64,000 nucleotides of DNA from Ampullaceana balthica (Eukaryota > Mollusca > Gastropoda > Lymnaeidae). The notes below the pieces were generated by a model. The model searched no databases. It saw only the letters and a program-made list of their open reading frames with translations, and had not been told where the DNA came from. Below, one piece after another: positions 1 through 11,962 of the stretch; the first letter of the stretch is position 1; each line of letters opens with the position of its first letter. The stretch is from positions 186,001 through 250,000 of the forward strand of contig CALYLW010001025.1 of NCBI GenBank assembly GCA_944989445.1. The letters are read 5' to 3'. Position numbers and translations under genes: made by a program.

Positions 1-115
1 GTTAAGTATTCCCTTAGTTTCTCTGTGAGTTGCCTCTTTTAAGTATTTCCTTAGTTTGTCTGTGAGTTGCCTCTGTTAATTATTTCCTTAGTTTCTCTGT
101 GAGTTGCCTCTGTTA
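1..115 (+). repeat. 37-bp tandem repeat, about 3 copies
   Basis: Units based on AAGTATTTCCTTAGTTTGTC + TGTGAGTTGCCTCTGTT start near 4, 41 and 78. May continue left of the window. Confidence 0.85.
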
Positions 116-478
116 ACCATTTTTAGCACTATACGTTTGTAAATAAATTCAGCCATCTTTGACATTACTTAGAAAATAAAAAGATTTCATTGTGACTAGC
201 AAAGTTAGTGCACCTTTTCGTGTGTTGAGATTTTTGTCTGCCTCTTTCATTTTTTCCATAGTTTTAGAAATAACCTCAAAATGGCGCCGCCATAGTTTAT
301 TCACTATTATATCATGAAGTCTGTTTAATGCCTTGCTTATAGAAGCAATAAGAATTCCAAACGGTGTATATACATGGAAAAGAATGTGTCACAGCGTTCT
401 AGTGTATAAAAATAGACATTTCGTTTCAGTTGTATTATCATGTAAACATATTAGGTTTAATGAACCTGTTTGAGCAAG
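116..478. other. Non-coding, nothing recognised
   Basis: AT-rich sequence between two arrays. I see no gene, RNA or transposon signature. Confidence 0.5.
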
Positions 479-958
479 ATTTGACATTGAGATTTGACAT
501 TGAGATTTGACATTGAGATTTGACATTGAGATTTGACATTGAGATTTGACATTGAGATTTGACATTGAGATTTGACATTGAGATTTGACATTGAGATTTG
601 ACATTGAGATTTGACATTGAGATTTGACATTGAGATTTGACATTGAGATTTGACATTGAGATTTGACATTGAGATTTGACATTGAGATTTGACATTGAGA
701 TTTGACATTGAGATTTGACATTGAGATTTGACATTGAGATTTGACATTGAGATTTGACATTGAGATTTGACATTGAGATTTGACATTGAGATTTGACATT
801 GAGATTTGACATTGAGATTTGACATTGAGATTTGACATTGAGATTTGACATTGAGATTTGACATTCAGATTTGACATTGAGATTTGACATTGAGATTTGA
901 CATTGAGATTTGACATTGAGATTTGACATTGAGATTTGACATTGAGATTTGACATTCA
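479..958 (+). repeat. 13-bp minisatellite, about 37 copies
   Basis: Unit GAGATTTGACATT, almost perfectly uniform except a G-to-C variant (CATTCAG) near 866 and at the right edge. The long repetitive open frames across it are artefacts of low stop-codon content. Confidence 0.97.
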
Positions 959-999
959 GATTTTATGTTTTTTGCGTCTCTCTTACGCTTACCTATACA

Positions 1000-2996
1000 T
1001 TCTTACTATATACATTCTTACTATATATTTTCTTACTATATACTTTCTTACTATATACTTTCTTACTATATACATTCTTACTATATACATTCTTACTATA
1101 TACATTCTTACTATATACTTTCTTACTATATACTTTCTTACTATATACTTTCTTACTATATACTTTCTTACTATATACTTTCTTACTATATACATTCTTA
1201 CTATATACATTCTTACTATATACTTTCTTACTATATACTTTCTTACTATATACTTTCTTACTATATACTTTCTTACTATATACTTTCTTACCATATACAT
1301 TCTTACTATATACATTCTTACTATGTACATTCTTACTATATACTTTCTTACCATATACTTTCTTACTATATACTTTCTTACTATATACTTTCTTACTATA
1401 TACTTTCTTACTATATACTTTCTTACTATATACTTTCTTACTATATACTTTCTTACTATATACTTTCTTACCATATACTTTCTTACTATATACTTTCTTA
1501 CTATATACTTTCTTACTATATACTTTCTTACTATATACTTTCTTACTATATACTTTCTTACTATATACTTTCTTACTATATACTTTCTTACTATATACTT
1601 TCTTACTATATACTTTCTTACTATATACTTTCTTACCATATACTTTCTTACCATATACTTTCTTACTATATACTTTCTTACCATATACTTTCTTACTATA
1701 TACTTTCTTACTATATACTTTCTTACTATATACTTTCTTACTATATACTTTCTTACTATATACTTTCTTACTATATACTTTCTTACTATATACTTTCTTA
1801 CTATATACTTTCTTACTATATACTTTCTTACTATATACTTTCTTACTATATACTTTCTTACTATATACTTTCTTACTATATACTTTCTTACTATATACTT
1901 TCTTACTATATACATTCTTACTATATACTTTCTTACCATATACTTTCTTACTATATACTTTCTTACTATATACTTTCTTACTATATACTTTCTTACAATA
2001 TACTTTCTTACTATATACTTTCATACTATATACTTTCATACTATATACTTTCTTACTATATACTTTCTTACTATATACATTCTTACTATATACATTCTTA
2101 CTATATACTTTCTTACTATATACTTTCTTACTATATACTTTCTTACTATATACTTTCTTACCATATACATTCTTACTATATACATTCTTACTATGTACAT
2201 TCTTACTATATACTTTCTTACCATATACTTTCTTACTATATACTTTCTTACTATATACTTTCTTACTATATACTTTCTTACTATATACTTTCTTACTATA
2301 TACTTTCTTACTATATACTTTCTTACTATATACTTTCTTACCATATACTTTCTTACTATATACTTTCTTACTATATACTTTCTTACTATATACTATCTTA
2401 CTATATACTTTCTTACTATATACTTTCTTACTATATACTTTCTTACTATATACTTTCTTACTATATACTTTCTTACTATATACTTTCTTACTATATACTT
2501 TCTTACTATATACTTTCTTACTATATACTTTCTTACCATATACTTTCTTACCATATACTTTCTTACCATATACTTTCTTACTATATACTTTCTTACTATA
2601 TACTTTCTTACTATATACTTTCTTACTATATACTTTCTTACTATATACTTTCTTACTATATACTTTCTTACTATATACTTTCTTACTATATACTTTCTTA
2701 CTATATACTTTCTTACTATATACTTTCTTACTATATACTTTCTTACTATATACTTTCTTACTATATACTTTCTTACTATATACTTTCTTACTATATACAT
2801 TCTTACTATATACTTTCTTACCATATACTTTCTTACTATATACTTTCTTACTATATACTTTCTTACTATATACTTTCTTACAATATACTTTCTTACTATA
2901 TACTTTCATACTATATACTTTCTTACTATATACTTTCTTACTATATACTTTCTTACAGTATACTTTCTTAATATATACTTTCTTACTATATACTTT
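1000..2996 (+). repeat. 15-bp minisatellite, about 133 copies
   Basis: Unit CTATATACTTTCTTA with variants TACAT, CCATA, CTATGT and CAATA. Because 15 is a multiple of 3, stop-free frames run ~2 kb on both strands; these are not genes. Variant blocks recur about 870-885 bp apart (CTATGTACAT at 1321 and 2191; TTACAATATA near 1994 and 2879), showing a large duplication inside the array. Confidence 0.97.
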
Positions 2997-3082
2997 CCAG
3001 CCATGAGGAACTATAAACACACGTTGGACCACTGCAGTCAATCATTTTAAGATCTTCATTTATTTAAAATCATTTCTGGAAT

Positions 3083-3535
3083 GTCGTAAGGGGCAGTCCC
3101 TATATGACATCATTTTTGCCGATTTGTCACCACCCCCCCCCCTTTCCTTTTGACAAACGTCGTCACAAAAACTTAGACTTCCCCTCCAATTTGACGTCAC
3201 AAAGCTTTGCGCCCGCCCCCCCCCGCCCCCACCCCATAAAAGCTGTATTTTCTATTTGAATAACAGCATGTTTCAAATCAGTTTTTTGTCATTTAAGTAT
3301 GTATTTAGTGCAAGATTTCACTCTAATATCTTAAGACGCGTGAAGCCATGTAAAACATCATAAAATAAATTGTAAGAAATCAAATATTTGAAGAATAACC
3401 TTCATTTCAAGTTGCGAGTTTTGATGTGACGACACATTTCTCAAACACCCCCCTCCCCTTCGTCATGACACATCGTCACAAATGTGTGGACACCCCCCCC
3501 CAGGTGCGTGACGTCATTTATGGACGACCCCTAAG
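3083..3535. mobile_element. Possible MITE-like inverted-repeat element
   Basis: The left end (AAGGGGCAGTCCCTATATGA + CATCA) and the reverse complement of the right end (TTAGGGGTCGTCCATAAATG + ACGTCA) are similar, and both inner flanks carry GTCAC plus C-runs. Non-coding; no target-site duplication established. Confidence 0.45.
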
Positions 3536-4388
3536 CAGATTTACTTTTGCTTCAATGAAATCTTTGAAAGATTCTACAACGTCTACTTGTATATGTTCAA
3601 AATCTACATATCACACAACTGGACTTGTTAGATCCTTATGTGAAATATATGAAGAGCTACCGAATACAATAAAACAATATTTTATATCTTGTTTCTGAAG
3701 AAAGATGAACTGTATCTTCTAAACATTTTATGAGCTCAGTTGGGATTTTAAATGACAAGTTTATACCATTTTTCCCACGATGTTCTCGGAGAGCTCGAAT
3801 GTATTTTGCAAGCTAGTGCATCGGTACCAGAACATTGCCTTATTTTAAAACATTATTATCATCTCTGTGGCTGCAAAAGCCCCATTCAATTTTGCCAGGA
3901 TTTAGTACTGTCAAACATCCTTAAAGCTTCTTGCCACTTTGTTTCGTGTTCCTTTACAACTTAATGTTGTTCATTATTAATGGTCTATTCTTTTTTATCC
4001 GATTTTCGATTCCTTTAAATTGCAAAAAAATGGTAATGTTGAGCACTTGTTCATGAGTGACTAATTCTGTATTTATATGCCTAGTTTTATTTCCATTAGA
4101 TAAGCAAAAAATGTTCATTATTTTGGATTATGTCACAAAACAAAAGACATTAAAATTTTAAAAAATGATGCTTTGGAAGAATAAACCATAAGTACGCAAA
4201 AAAAATTTCTCCAGTAGTTTACTTATGTTAAAATCAAATTTGAATCAATTATATGTTTAAACACATTATTGTCATGTTCGTACACTTCTTCATCTTCTCT
4301 ATCCTTCAGCTCAGTAACATTAGTATCTGAAGACTTTAGATTCATAATGGAGTTGGAAGTTTCGGCATTAGAAGCACTCACGTATTTT
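3536..4388. other. Non-coding, nothing recognised
   Basis: AT-rich. Only short unconvincing open frames; no domain or RNA signature. Confidence 0.5.
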
Positions 4389-4389
4389 A

Positions 4390-4745
4390 GTTTTAGTTTA
4401 GTTTTTAGTTTTAGTTTTAGTTTTAGTTTAGTTTTTAGTTTAGTTTTAGTTTAGTTTTAGTTTAGTTTTTTAGTTTAGTTTTAGTTTAGTTTTAGTTTAG
4501 TTTTAGTTTAGTTTTAGTTTAGTTTTAGTTTAGTTTTAGTTTAGTTTTAGTTTTAGTTTTAGTTTTAGTTTAGTTTTAGTTTAGTTTTAGTTTAGTTTTT
4601 AGTTTTAGTTTTAGTTTAGTTTTAGTTTAGTTTTAGTTTAGTTTTAGTTTAGTTTTAGTTTAGTTTTAGTTTAGTTTTAGTTTAGTTTTAGTTTAGTTTT
4701 AGTTTAGTTTTAGTTTAGTTTTAGTTTAGTTTTAGTTTAGTTTTA
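4390..4745 (+). repeat. 11-bp array of GTTTTAGTTTA type
   Basis: Irregular mixture of GTTTTAGTTTA and GTTTTAG units over 356 bp. Not the metazoan TTAGGG telomere repeat. Confidence 0.95.
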
Positions 4746-5138
4746 GCTTTGTTTCTTCATTTCTTTTAAGTTTTTATCTTGGCTTTTCTTTTATTAAACA
4801 TTATTTTAACGTTTTTCTTTTTTAAAAGCTAATTAACGAGAAATTTAGCGCCCCTGGCCCAAAAATAATCCGCCACGTTATTGTCACAATCTCATACTAC
4901 TTAAGTCTCATTTTTTTCATTACAGTAGCATTAGTATTAAAATAATTTATATCCAATGAGGCGTTTGAATTTTTGGCAGTTGAAACGTTCACATCCTTTA
5001 GGGTAGTTCTTTATTTATTTTATTTATTAATTTCTTTTTTGCCTTTTCTTTTATTTCGATAAAAAACTCACAACTTTCTTGTAACATTTTCATTATTAAA
5101 TATTAAATAACGTCTACGACACCGCCGCTCCTGGTAAA
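4746..5138. other. Non-coding, nothing recognised
   Basis: AT-rich spacer between two arrays with no gene signal. Confidence 0.5.
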
Positions 5139-5669
5139 ACACAATGAAAGGCTCTTGTAAACACAATGATAGGCTCTTGTAAACACAATGATGGGCTCTT
5201 GTAAACACAATGATAGGCTCTTGTAAACACAATGATAGGCTCTTGTAAACACAATGATAGGCTCTTGTAAACACAATGATAGGCTCTTGTAAACACAATG
5301 ATAGGCTCTTGTAAACACAATGATAGGCTCTTGTAAACACAATGATAGGCTCTTGTAAACACAATGATAGGCTCTTGTAAACACAATGATAGGCTCTTGT
5401 AAACACAATGATAGGCTCTTGTAAACACAATGATAGGCTCTTGTAAACACAATGATAGGCTCTTGTAAACACAATGATAGGCTCTTGTAAACACAATGAT
5501 AGGCTCTTGTAAAACACAATGATAGGCTCTTGTAAACACAATGATAGGCTCTTGTAAACACAATGATAGGCTCTTGTAAACACAATGATAGGCTCTTGTA
5601 AACACAATGATAGGCTCTTGTAAACACAATGATAGGCTCTTGTAAACACAATGATAGGCTCTTGTAAAC
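5139..5669 (+). repeat. 22-bp minisatellite, about 24 copies
   Basis: Unit GTAAACACAATGATAGGCTC + TT, highly uniform, with one extra A near 5513. Minus-strand open frames through it are artefacts (the three frames repeat the same peptide because 22 is 1 mod 3). Confidence 0.97.
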
Positions 5670-5734
5670 AGCAACAAGAGCCACATAGATATACACGCAC
5701 CTTCACGTACATATACCACAAACTCATACACACA

Positions 5735-6170
5735 GAAATGATGGTATATACTTGTTCTATAGCCCATTCGTTCATAAGCCGACCCCCCCCCCTTCTCTTT
5801 TTGAAGAGAATAGTATAAAAGTGTGTAACCTGCTCGTAAGCCAACCCAAAAAAAATAATAGGACAGCGTAAACAAAATGGTACACATTTTTTTTTAAATT
5901 TCAAGCTAAATCGGTCATTATGATTGTTTACTTTTGTTGAGGTTAAAGAACACAGAGATTTGATTTTGAATAACAGAGAAGATGGATGTAATTTTTTATA
6001 GCATTCGCTAGAGGTCTTTTTATTGTCTTAAAACTAAAATGTAGAATATAGACAAAGACCTTGATAATCTACAATAACAACACCTATATTCAATGTACAT
6101 GTAGAAATCACCTATGACCCACTCGTAAGCCGAACCCCAACTCCCCCCCCCCTAGATTTTGTCCAAAAAT
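5735..6170. mobile_element. Dispersed MITE-like motif (TATACTxGTTCTATxGCCC)
   Basis: 5750-5830 (TATACTTGTTCTATAGCCCA, TTCATAAGCCGACCCCCC, GAGAATAGTATAAAA) matches 18290-18360 (TATACTCGTTCTATTGCCCG and so on). A third partial relative is at 6115-6170 (CTCGTAAGCCGAACCCC). A repeated non-coding family; ends not defined. Confidence 0.45.
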
Positions 6171-6798
6171 GTCGGCCTTAGAACGAGTCTGTACAGTACT
6201 TTGTAGGAAAACTCATACAAATACAGAAATCGAAGTTGAAAATAATACTTCAAAGAAGCAGGCAAGACCTGTATGGTCTGAGTCAACAAATTAAGAGATG
6301 GTGGCATTCTAGGATATGGATTGGCAGTCAAGTACACAGTATCATTAACAAAAGTATTGCAAATGTTTTCCTGTATCCATTGTGTCCTTGTGTTTATTTT
6401 GTTCATGGATTTCCCGCCCCCCCCCCAAAACCCGAATCGACTTTTGATTCCTTGACCAGACTACGTAATCGTGATGTTGGCATATATGTTTACCCAAGGT
6501 GCGTAACTAAGGGGAAACAAACTTTGACAATTATCATTCGTTGCGTTTACATTCAGCTGAGAGCATTTATGGAACACATATAATATAGCAAGTGAAATTC
6601 GTGGATACATTAAACATATATGTGTTTTCTATATAGTTCAGAAAGACTGCTAATCCAATGGCTAATAAATCTAGATAATTGATATAAAAGTCACATTTAT
6701 TATTGCAAAAGTTTCGCGATAAAATCTATTTCCCATAAATTATCTACTACCTGGACTTTGACGCATTGTGGGAAGTTTTCTGTACAATTACTTTAACA
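6171..6798. other. Intergenic region upstream of the FReD gene
   Basis: No gene seen. It presumably contains the FReD promoter and 5' UTR, but I could not fix a TATA box or transcription start. Confidence 0.4.
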
Positions 6799-7860
6799 AT
6801 GATCAAATATTGTAACTTTATTACACTCTCTGTGTTGTTATCTCATTTTGCTTTTGGTTCGTTGTTTATCAAAGGGAGTTTATCCAACAAGTCAGTGAGG
6901 CTAGACATGGGCTGTTTGAAGTATGTTGGAGTTATGCTCCAGGATATCTTGGATTGTGCCAGAGAATGTCTACTCGAGGATAAGTGTGAAAGTTTTTGTA
7001 TAGACGACGACCTCAAATGTTACATCCATTTTCACTGTAAGCTACTGGCTAATTCGTCACATAAGGTGACCTACTTTCAAAGGTTAGCGACACCAGACGA
7101 TTGTCTGAATGCCGGAACCTGGCGACCTGAATTTCAGACCTGCAAGTGCTCTGGAGGAGCAGTCGGTCTTCGCTGTGAAAGATTCGCTGAGAGCTGTAGA
7201 GAACTGTTTGAAATGGGCTACCCACAGGGTACTAGAAAGCCTTTTTTCATCCAACCTCCAGGTCTGGAACCTTTTTTAACGCAGTGCGCCAATGTCGTTG
7301 GAGAAATAAGGACCGATGTTTTATTCCGCACTGCATCGAATCTGCTTAGGTTCAACCGTTCTTTCAAAGATTACGTCAATGGATTTTACTTCAACTCCAC
7401 CGAATACTGGATCGGATTAGAGAAGATGTTCATTCTAAACACAGTCGAAAGGCTTTCAGAGCTGCGTCTCGTCATTATGTTGTATGGAATCGGTTATATC
7501 CAGTTTGAATTCAGCGGAGTGATTATTGGAGATGCGAGCAGGTGGTACAGTTTGAAATATACGAACGTGACTTACAATGAAACCGGCCGTCTGCCAAACA
7601 ATGTGACCATCCCGAATTGCCTCCCCGAAAGCCGACGACCCACGCCATTTTCAGCCTACGACGCAGACAACGATGACGAGCAGACTGAAAACTGCGCTAA
7701 AAACTCGGGGGCTGGTTGGTGGTTCTCGACATGTGACCCGGACCCAGTCTGCAATCCTTTGGGTGTTCCAATCACGCCGGAGACAGTGAACATAACACTA
7801 GAACACATGATGTTCAGAGGTCTGGACTTGAAAACTTTGGCCAACCACGAGAACACATGA
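6799..7860 (+). CDS. Secreted PAN/apple + EGF-like + fibrinogen-related domain protein, 3' end disrupted by a tandem array
   Basis: 353 aa from the ATG at 6799, the first giving a signal peptide (MIKYCNFITLSVLLSHFAFG). Next come a cysteine-rich PAN/apple-like region (~residues 30-95), an EGF-like module (CLNAGTW ... CKCSGGAVGLRC, ~97-127) and a divergent fibrinogen C-terminal domain (~130-330) with RFNRSFKDYVNGF, EYWIGLEKMFILNT, AYDADNDD and NCAKNSGAGWWFSTCD. Fibrinogen-related proteins are commonly secreted lectin-like recognition proteins; that role here is inference. No intron is seen. At codons for EHMMFRGLDLK a 50-bp unit is tandemly repeated; 50 is not a multiple of 3, so the frame runs to TGA at 7858-7860, and the ancestral end (NQFQYVRMFFFELV, stop at 8735-8737) is left beyond the array. 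A decayed paralogue lies at 16.5-18.2 kb. Confidence 0.85.
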   Translation: MIKYCNFITLSVLLSHFAFGSLFIKGSLSNKSVRLDMGCLKYVGVMLQDILDCARECLLEDKCESFCIDDDLKCYIHFHCKLLANSSHKVTYFQRLATPDDCLNAGTWRPEFQTCKCSGGAVGLRCERFAESCRELFEMGYPQGTRKPFFIQPPGLEPFLTQCANVVGEIRTDVLFRTASNLLRFNRSFKDYVNGFYFNSTEYWIGLEKMFILNTVERLSELRLVIMLYGIGYIQFEFSGVIIGDASRWYSLKYTNVTYNETGRLPNNVTIPNCLPESRRPTPFSAYDADNDDEQTENCAKNSGAGWWFSTCDPDPVCNPLGVPITPETVNITLEHMMFRGLDLKTLANHENT

Positions 7861-8700
7861 TGTTCAGAGGTCTGGACTTGAAAACTTTGGCCAACCACGA
7901 GAACACATGATGTTCAGAGGTCTGGACTTGAAAACTTTGGCCAACCACGAGAACACATGATGTTCAGAGGTCTGGACTTGAAAACTTTGGCCAACCACGA
8001 GAACACATGATGTTCAGAGGTCTGGACTTGAAAACTTTGGCCAACCACGAGAACACATGATGTTCAGAGGTCTGGACGTGAAAACTTTGGCCAACCACGA
8101 GAACACATGATGTTCAGAGGTCTGGACTTGAAAACTTTGGCCAACCACGAGAACACATGATGTTCAGAGGTCTGGACTTGAAAACTTTGGCCAACCACGA
8201 GAACACATGATGTTCAGAGGTCTGGACTTGAAAACTTTGGCCAACCACGAGAACACATGATGTTCAGAGGTCTGGACTTGAAAACTTTGGCCAACCACGA
8301 GAACACATGATGTTCAGAGGTCTGGACTTGAAAACTTTGGCCAACCACGAGAACACATGATGTTCAGAGGTCTGGACTTGAAAACTTTGGCCAACCACGA
8401 GAACACATGATGTTCAGAGGTCTGGACTTGAAAACTTTGGCCAACCACGAGAACACATGATGTTCAGAGGTCTGGACTTGAAAACTTTGGCCAACCACGA
8501 GAACACATGATGTTCAGAGGTCTGGACTTGAAAACTTTGGCCAACCACGAGAACACATGATGTTCAGAGGTCTGGACGTGAAAACTTTGGCCAACCACGA
8601 GAACACATGATGTTCAGAGGTCTGGACTTGAAAACTTTGGCCAACCACGAGAACACATGATGTTCAGAGGTCTGGACGTGAAAACTTTGGCCAACCAGTT
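7801..8700 (+). repeat. 50-bp minisatellite, 18 copies, seeded from coding sequence
   Basis: Eighteen near-identical copies beginning GAACACATGATGTTCAGAGG. The unit is the codons for EHMMFRGLDLKTLAN plus a few bases of the FReD gene. Only one common variant is seen (GGACTTG to GGACGTG, near 8078, 8578 and 8678; the first two are exactly 10 units apart). High identity implies recent expansion. Confidence 0.97.
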
Positions 8701-8737
8701 TCAGTACGTCAGAATGTTCTTTTTTGAACTCGTTTAA
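8651..8737 (+). pseudogene. Displaced ancestral C-terminus of the FReD gene
   Basis: The last array unit runs into codons for NQFQYVRMFFFELV and TAA. The paralogue has the equivalent SQFQYVRMFFFEPVQ joined directly to a single EHMMFRGLDLK. Seventeen extra 50-bp units (850 bp) shift the frame by one, so this tail is out of frame unless the array is spliced out or is shorter in other alleles. Confidence 0.75.
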
Positions 8738-11299
8738 TGAACATTAGATTTCAGAAAATTCAAGTGTCACTTAATTGGTCATTGTAAGGATTAAACTCTT
8801 TTTTTTTAAATCTTCGGTTAATGATGTACCAAAATAACCGACGTATTCATTGAATTAGTTTTTGATATGCTTAATTCAATTATTTGGTTATCGACTTTTT
8901 GTTGCTTTAATTGATTTCAGTTACTTAGATCTGTCATTCGATTTATTACTATTGTTATTATTGATATTATTATTAATAATATTATAATTAAACTTCCCAA
9001 TAAACACTTAGTGACTTCGTTCACACTTACACACACACACACACATGCACACACACATGCACACACACACACGCACACACACGCGCACACATACGCACAC
9101 ACACACTAAAACGCTAACTTAGAAAGAAACCCAAAACTGTTGTTACTGTTCCCCTGTTGTATATTACAAATTCATGTCTCACTTATTTAAAATTAGATAC
9201 GACCCGCGGCGTAGCATACGCTGCGGACTTGCTCACAGATAGTGCACAGAAAAAAGGTGGGGGGGGGGAGAGAGAACAGACACAAACTACAGCATGAAGT
9301 AAACAACGCGAGTGAACAGTGAACGTGGAGGGGGGGCCTAACGCATTGTTGGTTTCGAGACATGCGCACTGCGATGAGCTACCTTCCCCCCACCCTTCAC
9401 CACCCTAGCTAGCCAACCATAAACTGTGATTGGCCGACCCAAGCGCGGGTGATTCGTCATGCTTATTTGCACTCGGCTTGAGCTTCTTCTGGTGAATTAT
9501 ATATAGGTTCATAAAAATTATAATAAATAAGAACCACTGTAAATCATATTTGAAGTTGATTGTTAAAGTGTTCATATCCAGTTTAACAGCCAAACACTTG
9601 TGTGAAAATGTTGTTGTTGTTTTTTTTCCATACACAGTATATTGTTACTATTTCTGTTGATATTAAATTTAATAATGAGTTTTAACTGAAAAAAATAATT
9701 AAATTAATTTTAATATGGAGAAATAAAACTGATAACGACATAAAAATTCCGATTCATTCATAATTTACATTCTGTTTTCATAAAACCTTCTTTAGACTGG
9801 AATTTTCATCTTGTCTGTTTTAACATATGTGCCTCTTTTACTCAGTTATTTGTGGTTCGTTGGATCCGTTTCGTTCCTTAGACACTGAACTGATTTTTTA
9901 AAAATCCGGCAGTTTAGGAAGAAGTTTGGTCAGGGTATGTCTTTTTTTTAAATTTGTTTGTTTGTTTAAGATATAACTTGACTTTTCTGGGATTTGTACT
10001 ACTTCTTAACGCAATAGCGGCAGTGCATTGTTGTATTAGGTCATGTGATCAGAGACACGTGTGTTTATTACACATTACTGTGACGTAATGTCAACACCAG
10101 TACCTCTCTTCTAGAGGCGACATTTGAACTCTCAACTCTCATGAACTTTGTTAGAGATTCAGAGTATAGTGGTGCGGCTAAGTTGCAGAACATCAAAAAC
10201 GTTATTTGACAATGTAAAGAAATAAAAGACAAAATTAGATGGGCTCGAGATACAATTCATGACATTGTTTTAAAAGATCTATTTTTTGAGATAGTTCTTT
10301 GCTGGATTCTATTTGGATTTTATTTCCGTCTCCTGTTTATATTTTAAAGTTATGTGTTAAATGATTTGGACAACATTTCCATGTATAATCATTCCTTTCA
10401 TTGTTCTGTGACGTCTTGTATGGATTGGGGGGCGGGGGGCTTGGCCTCTTTTGGAGGGGGGGGGCTGCATACATGGCGATGACGTAATATTTAATGTAAA
10501 AAAATTCGTACACTCCTTTGGGCGCCCCCTCGGGTTGGGCCCCGGGAGACTTTTGAATTTGGACCCCCTCCCTCTCCCCTAGCCACGGCACCGCATATAC
10601 ATACTATTACAAATCCTGTTTTAATAACATAAATTTATATAATCATTCCTGCAAGTCAACTTGAATTTAATTTTATTATCCACTGAACCATTAATATTTT
10701 TTCGTTGGTCCATTCTTGGTTTTAAAAATATTTCTAAGAATAGTTGATAAGTTATACTATAATTTGCGTAATGACAAAAAAAATGTCGTTATCGAAGAAT
10801 AAATTTGTTTCTTCCCATCTAAGCTATTTATTTAATATTCGAAACAAAACAAAAAATGATGGAAGAGATAAAGGTCGAATTCTTTTTTTTTAAAATAGGT
10901 ATTTGCTTTTTTGATGTGGACACTTAGCGTGGCTCAAGTCTTTTAATCAGATTGTATTTTGGTTTGGCGAGTGGGGCGGAAAGACATTGTCTTAGAGAGA
11001 TATGAATATGAAAAGAGGGGGGGGGAATTCCATGTTTACTTCGCAGCAAAATTGTAAATGTAGTTTAGTAGAGACAATAATAAACATTCTTATTCGACAA
11101 AATTGGATTTATATTTGTCCCCGACATAATAATGAGTGTAACTTATCTTCTTATACCTATGACTTATTGTAACTTCGTCTGTCACATAGTTTTTCTAAAA
11201 ATAATCCTATTTTATTTAAAGTAACTTGTGACCATGACCACCATTATACTTTGAGAACCGCTACTGAATTAAAATAATTTCTTAGTCTATCAGCTTTCC
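8738..11299. other. Intergenic, no gene recognised
   Basis: Contains a (CA)n-rich microsatellite (9028-9105), G- and C-runs near 9260-9390 and 10420-10580, and AT-rich sequence. Short open frames show no domain or family motif. Confidence 0.5.
9028..9105 (+). repeat. (CA)n microsatellite
   Basis: Runs of ACACAC interrupted by ATGC, CGC and ATACGC. Confidence 0.9.
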
Positions 11300-11962
11300 T
11301 CACATAAAAAAATACCTCTCTCCTTGTGGAAAAATACCCCAGTTATCACATATACACCTCTCTCCTTGTGGAATAATACCCAAGTTATCACATAAATACC
11401 TATCTCCTTGTGGAATAATACCCAAGTTATCACATAAATACCTCTCTCATTATGGAATAATACCCAAGTTATCACATAAATACATCTCTCATTATGGAAT
11501 AATACCCAAGTTATCACATAAATACCTCTCTCATTATGGAATAATACCCAAGTTATCACATAAATACCTCTCTCCTTGTGGAATAATACCCAAGTTATCA
11601 CATAAATACCTCTCTCATTATGGAATAATACCCAAGTTATCACATAAATACATCTCTCCTTGTGGAATAATACCCAAGTTATCACATAAATACCTCTCTC
11701 ATTATGGAATAATACCCAAGTTATCACATAAATACATCTCTCCTTGTGGAATAATACCCAAGTTATCACATAAATACCTCTCTCCTTGTGGAATAATACC
11801 CAAGTTATCACATAAATACCTCTCTCATTATGGAATAATACCCAAGTTATCACATAAATACCTCTCTCATTATGGAATAATACCCAAGTTATCACATAAA
11901 TACCTCTCTCATTATGGAATAATACCCAAGTTATCACATAAATACATCTCTCCTTGTGGAAT
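11300..11962 (-). repeat. 42-bp minisatellite, about 16 copies
   Basis: Unit AATAATACCCAAGTTATCAC + ATAAATACCTCTCTCATTATGG, with two alternating types (CTCCTTGTGG and CTCATTATGG). 42 is 14 codons, so a minus-strand frame stays open as a 14-residue repeat; I regard it as non-coding. It abuts the RTE-type element on its right. Confidence 0.93.

Noticed and set aside
936..3050. 700-residue open frames on both strands (LTIYF-, KKVYS- repeats)
   Set aside because: Artefacts of a 15-bp array lacking stops; open in several frames on both strands with no non-repeat coding context.
4390..4745. Interstitial telomere repeats
   Set aside because: TTTAG/TTTTAG mixture, not TTAGGG.
6766..6798. Upstream TTG start for the FReD protein
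   Set aside because: Eukaryotic start should be ATG; the ATG at 6799 gives a proper signal peptide.
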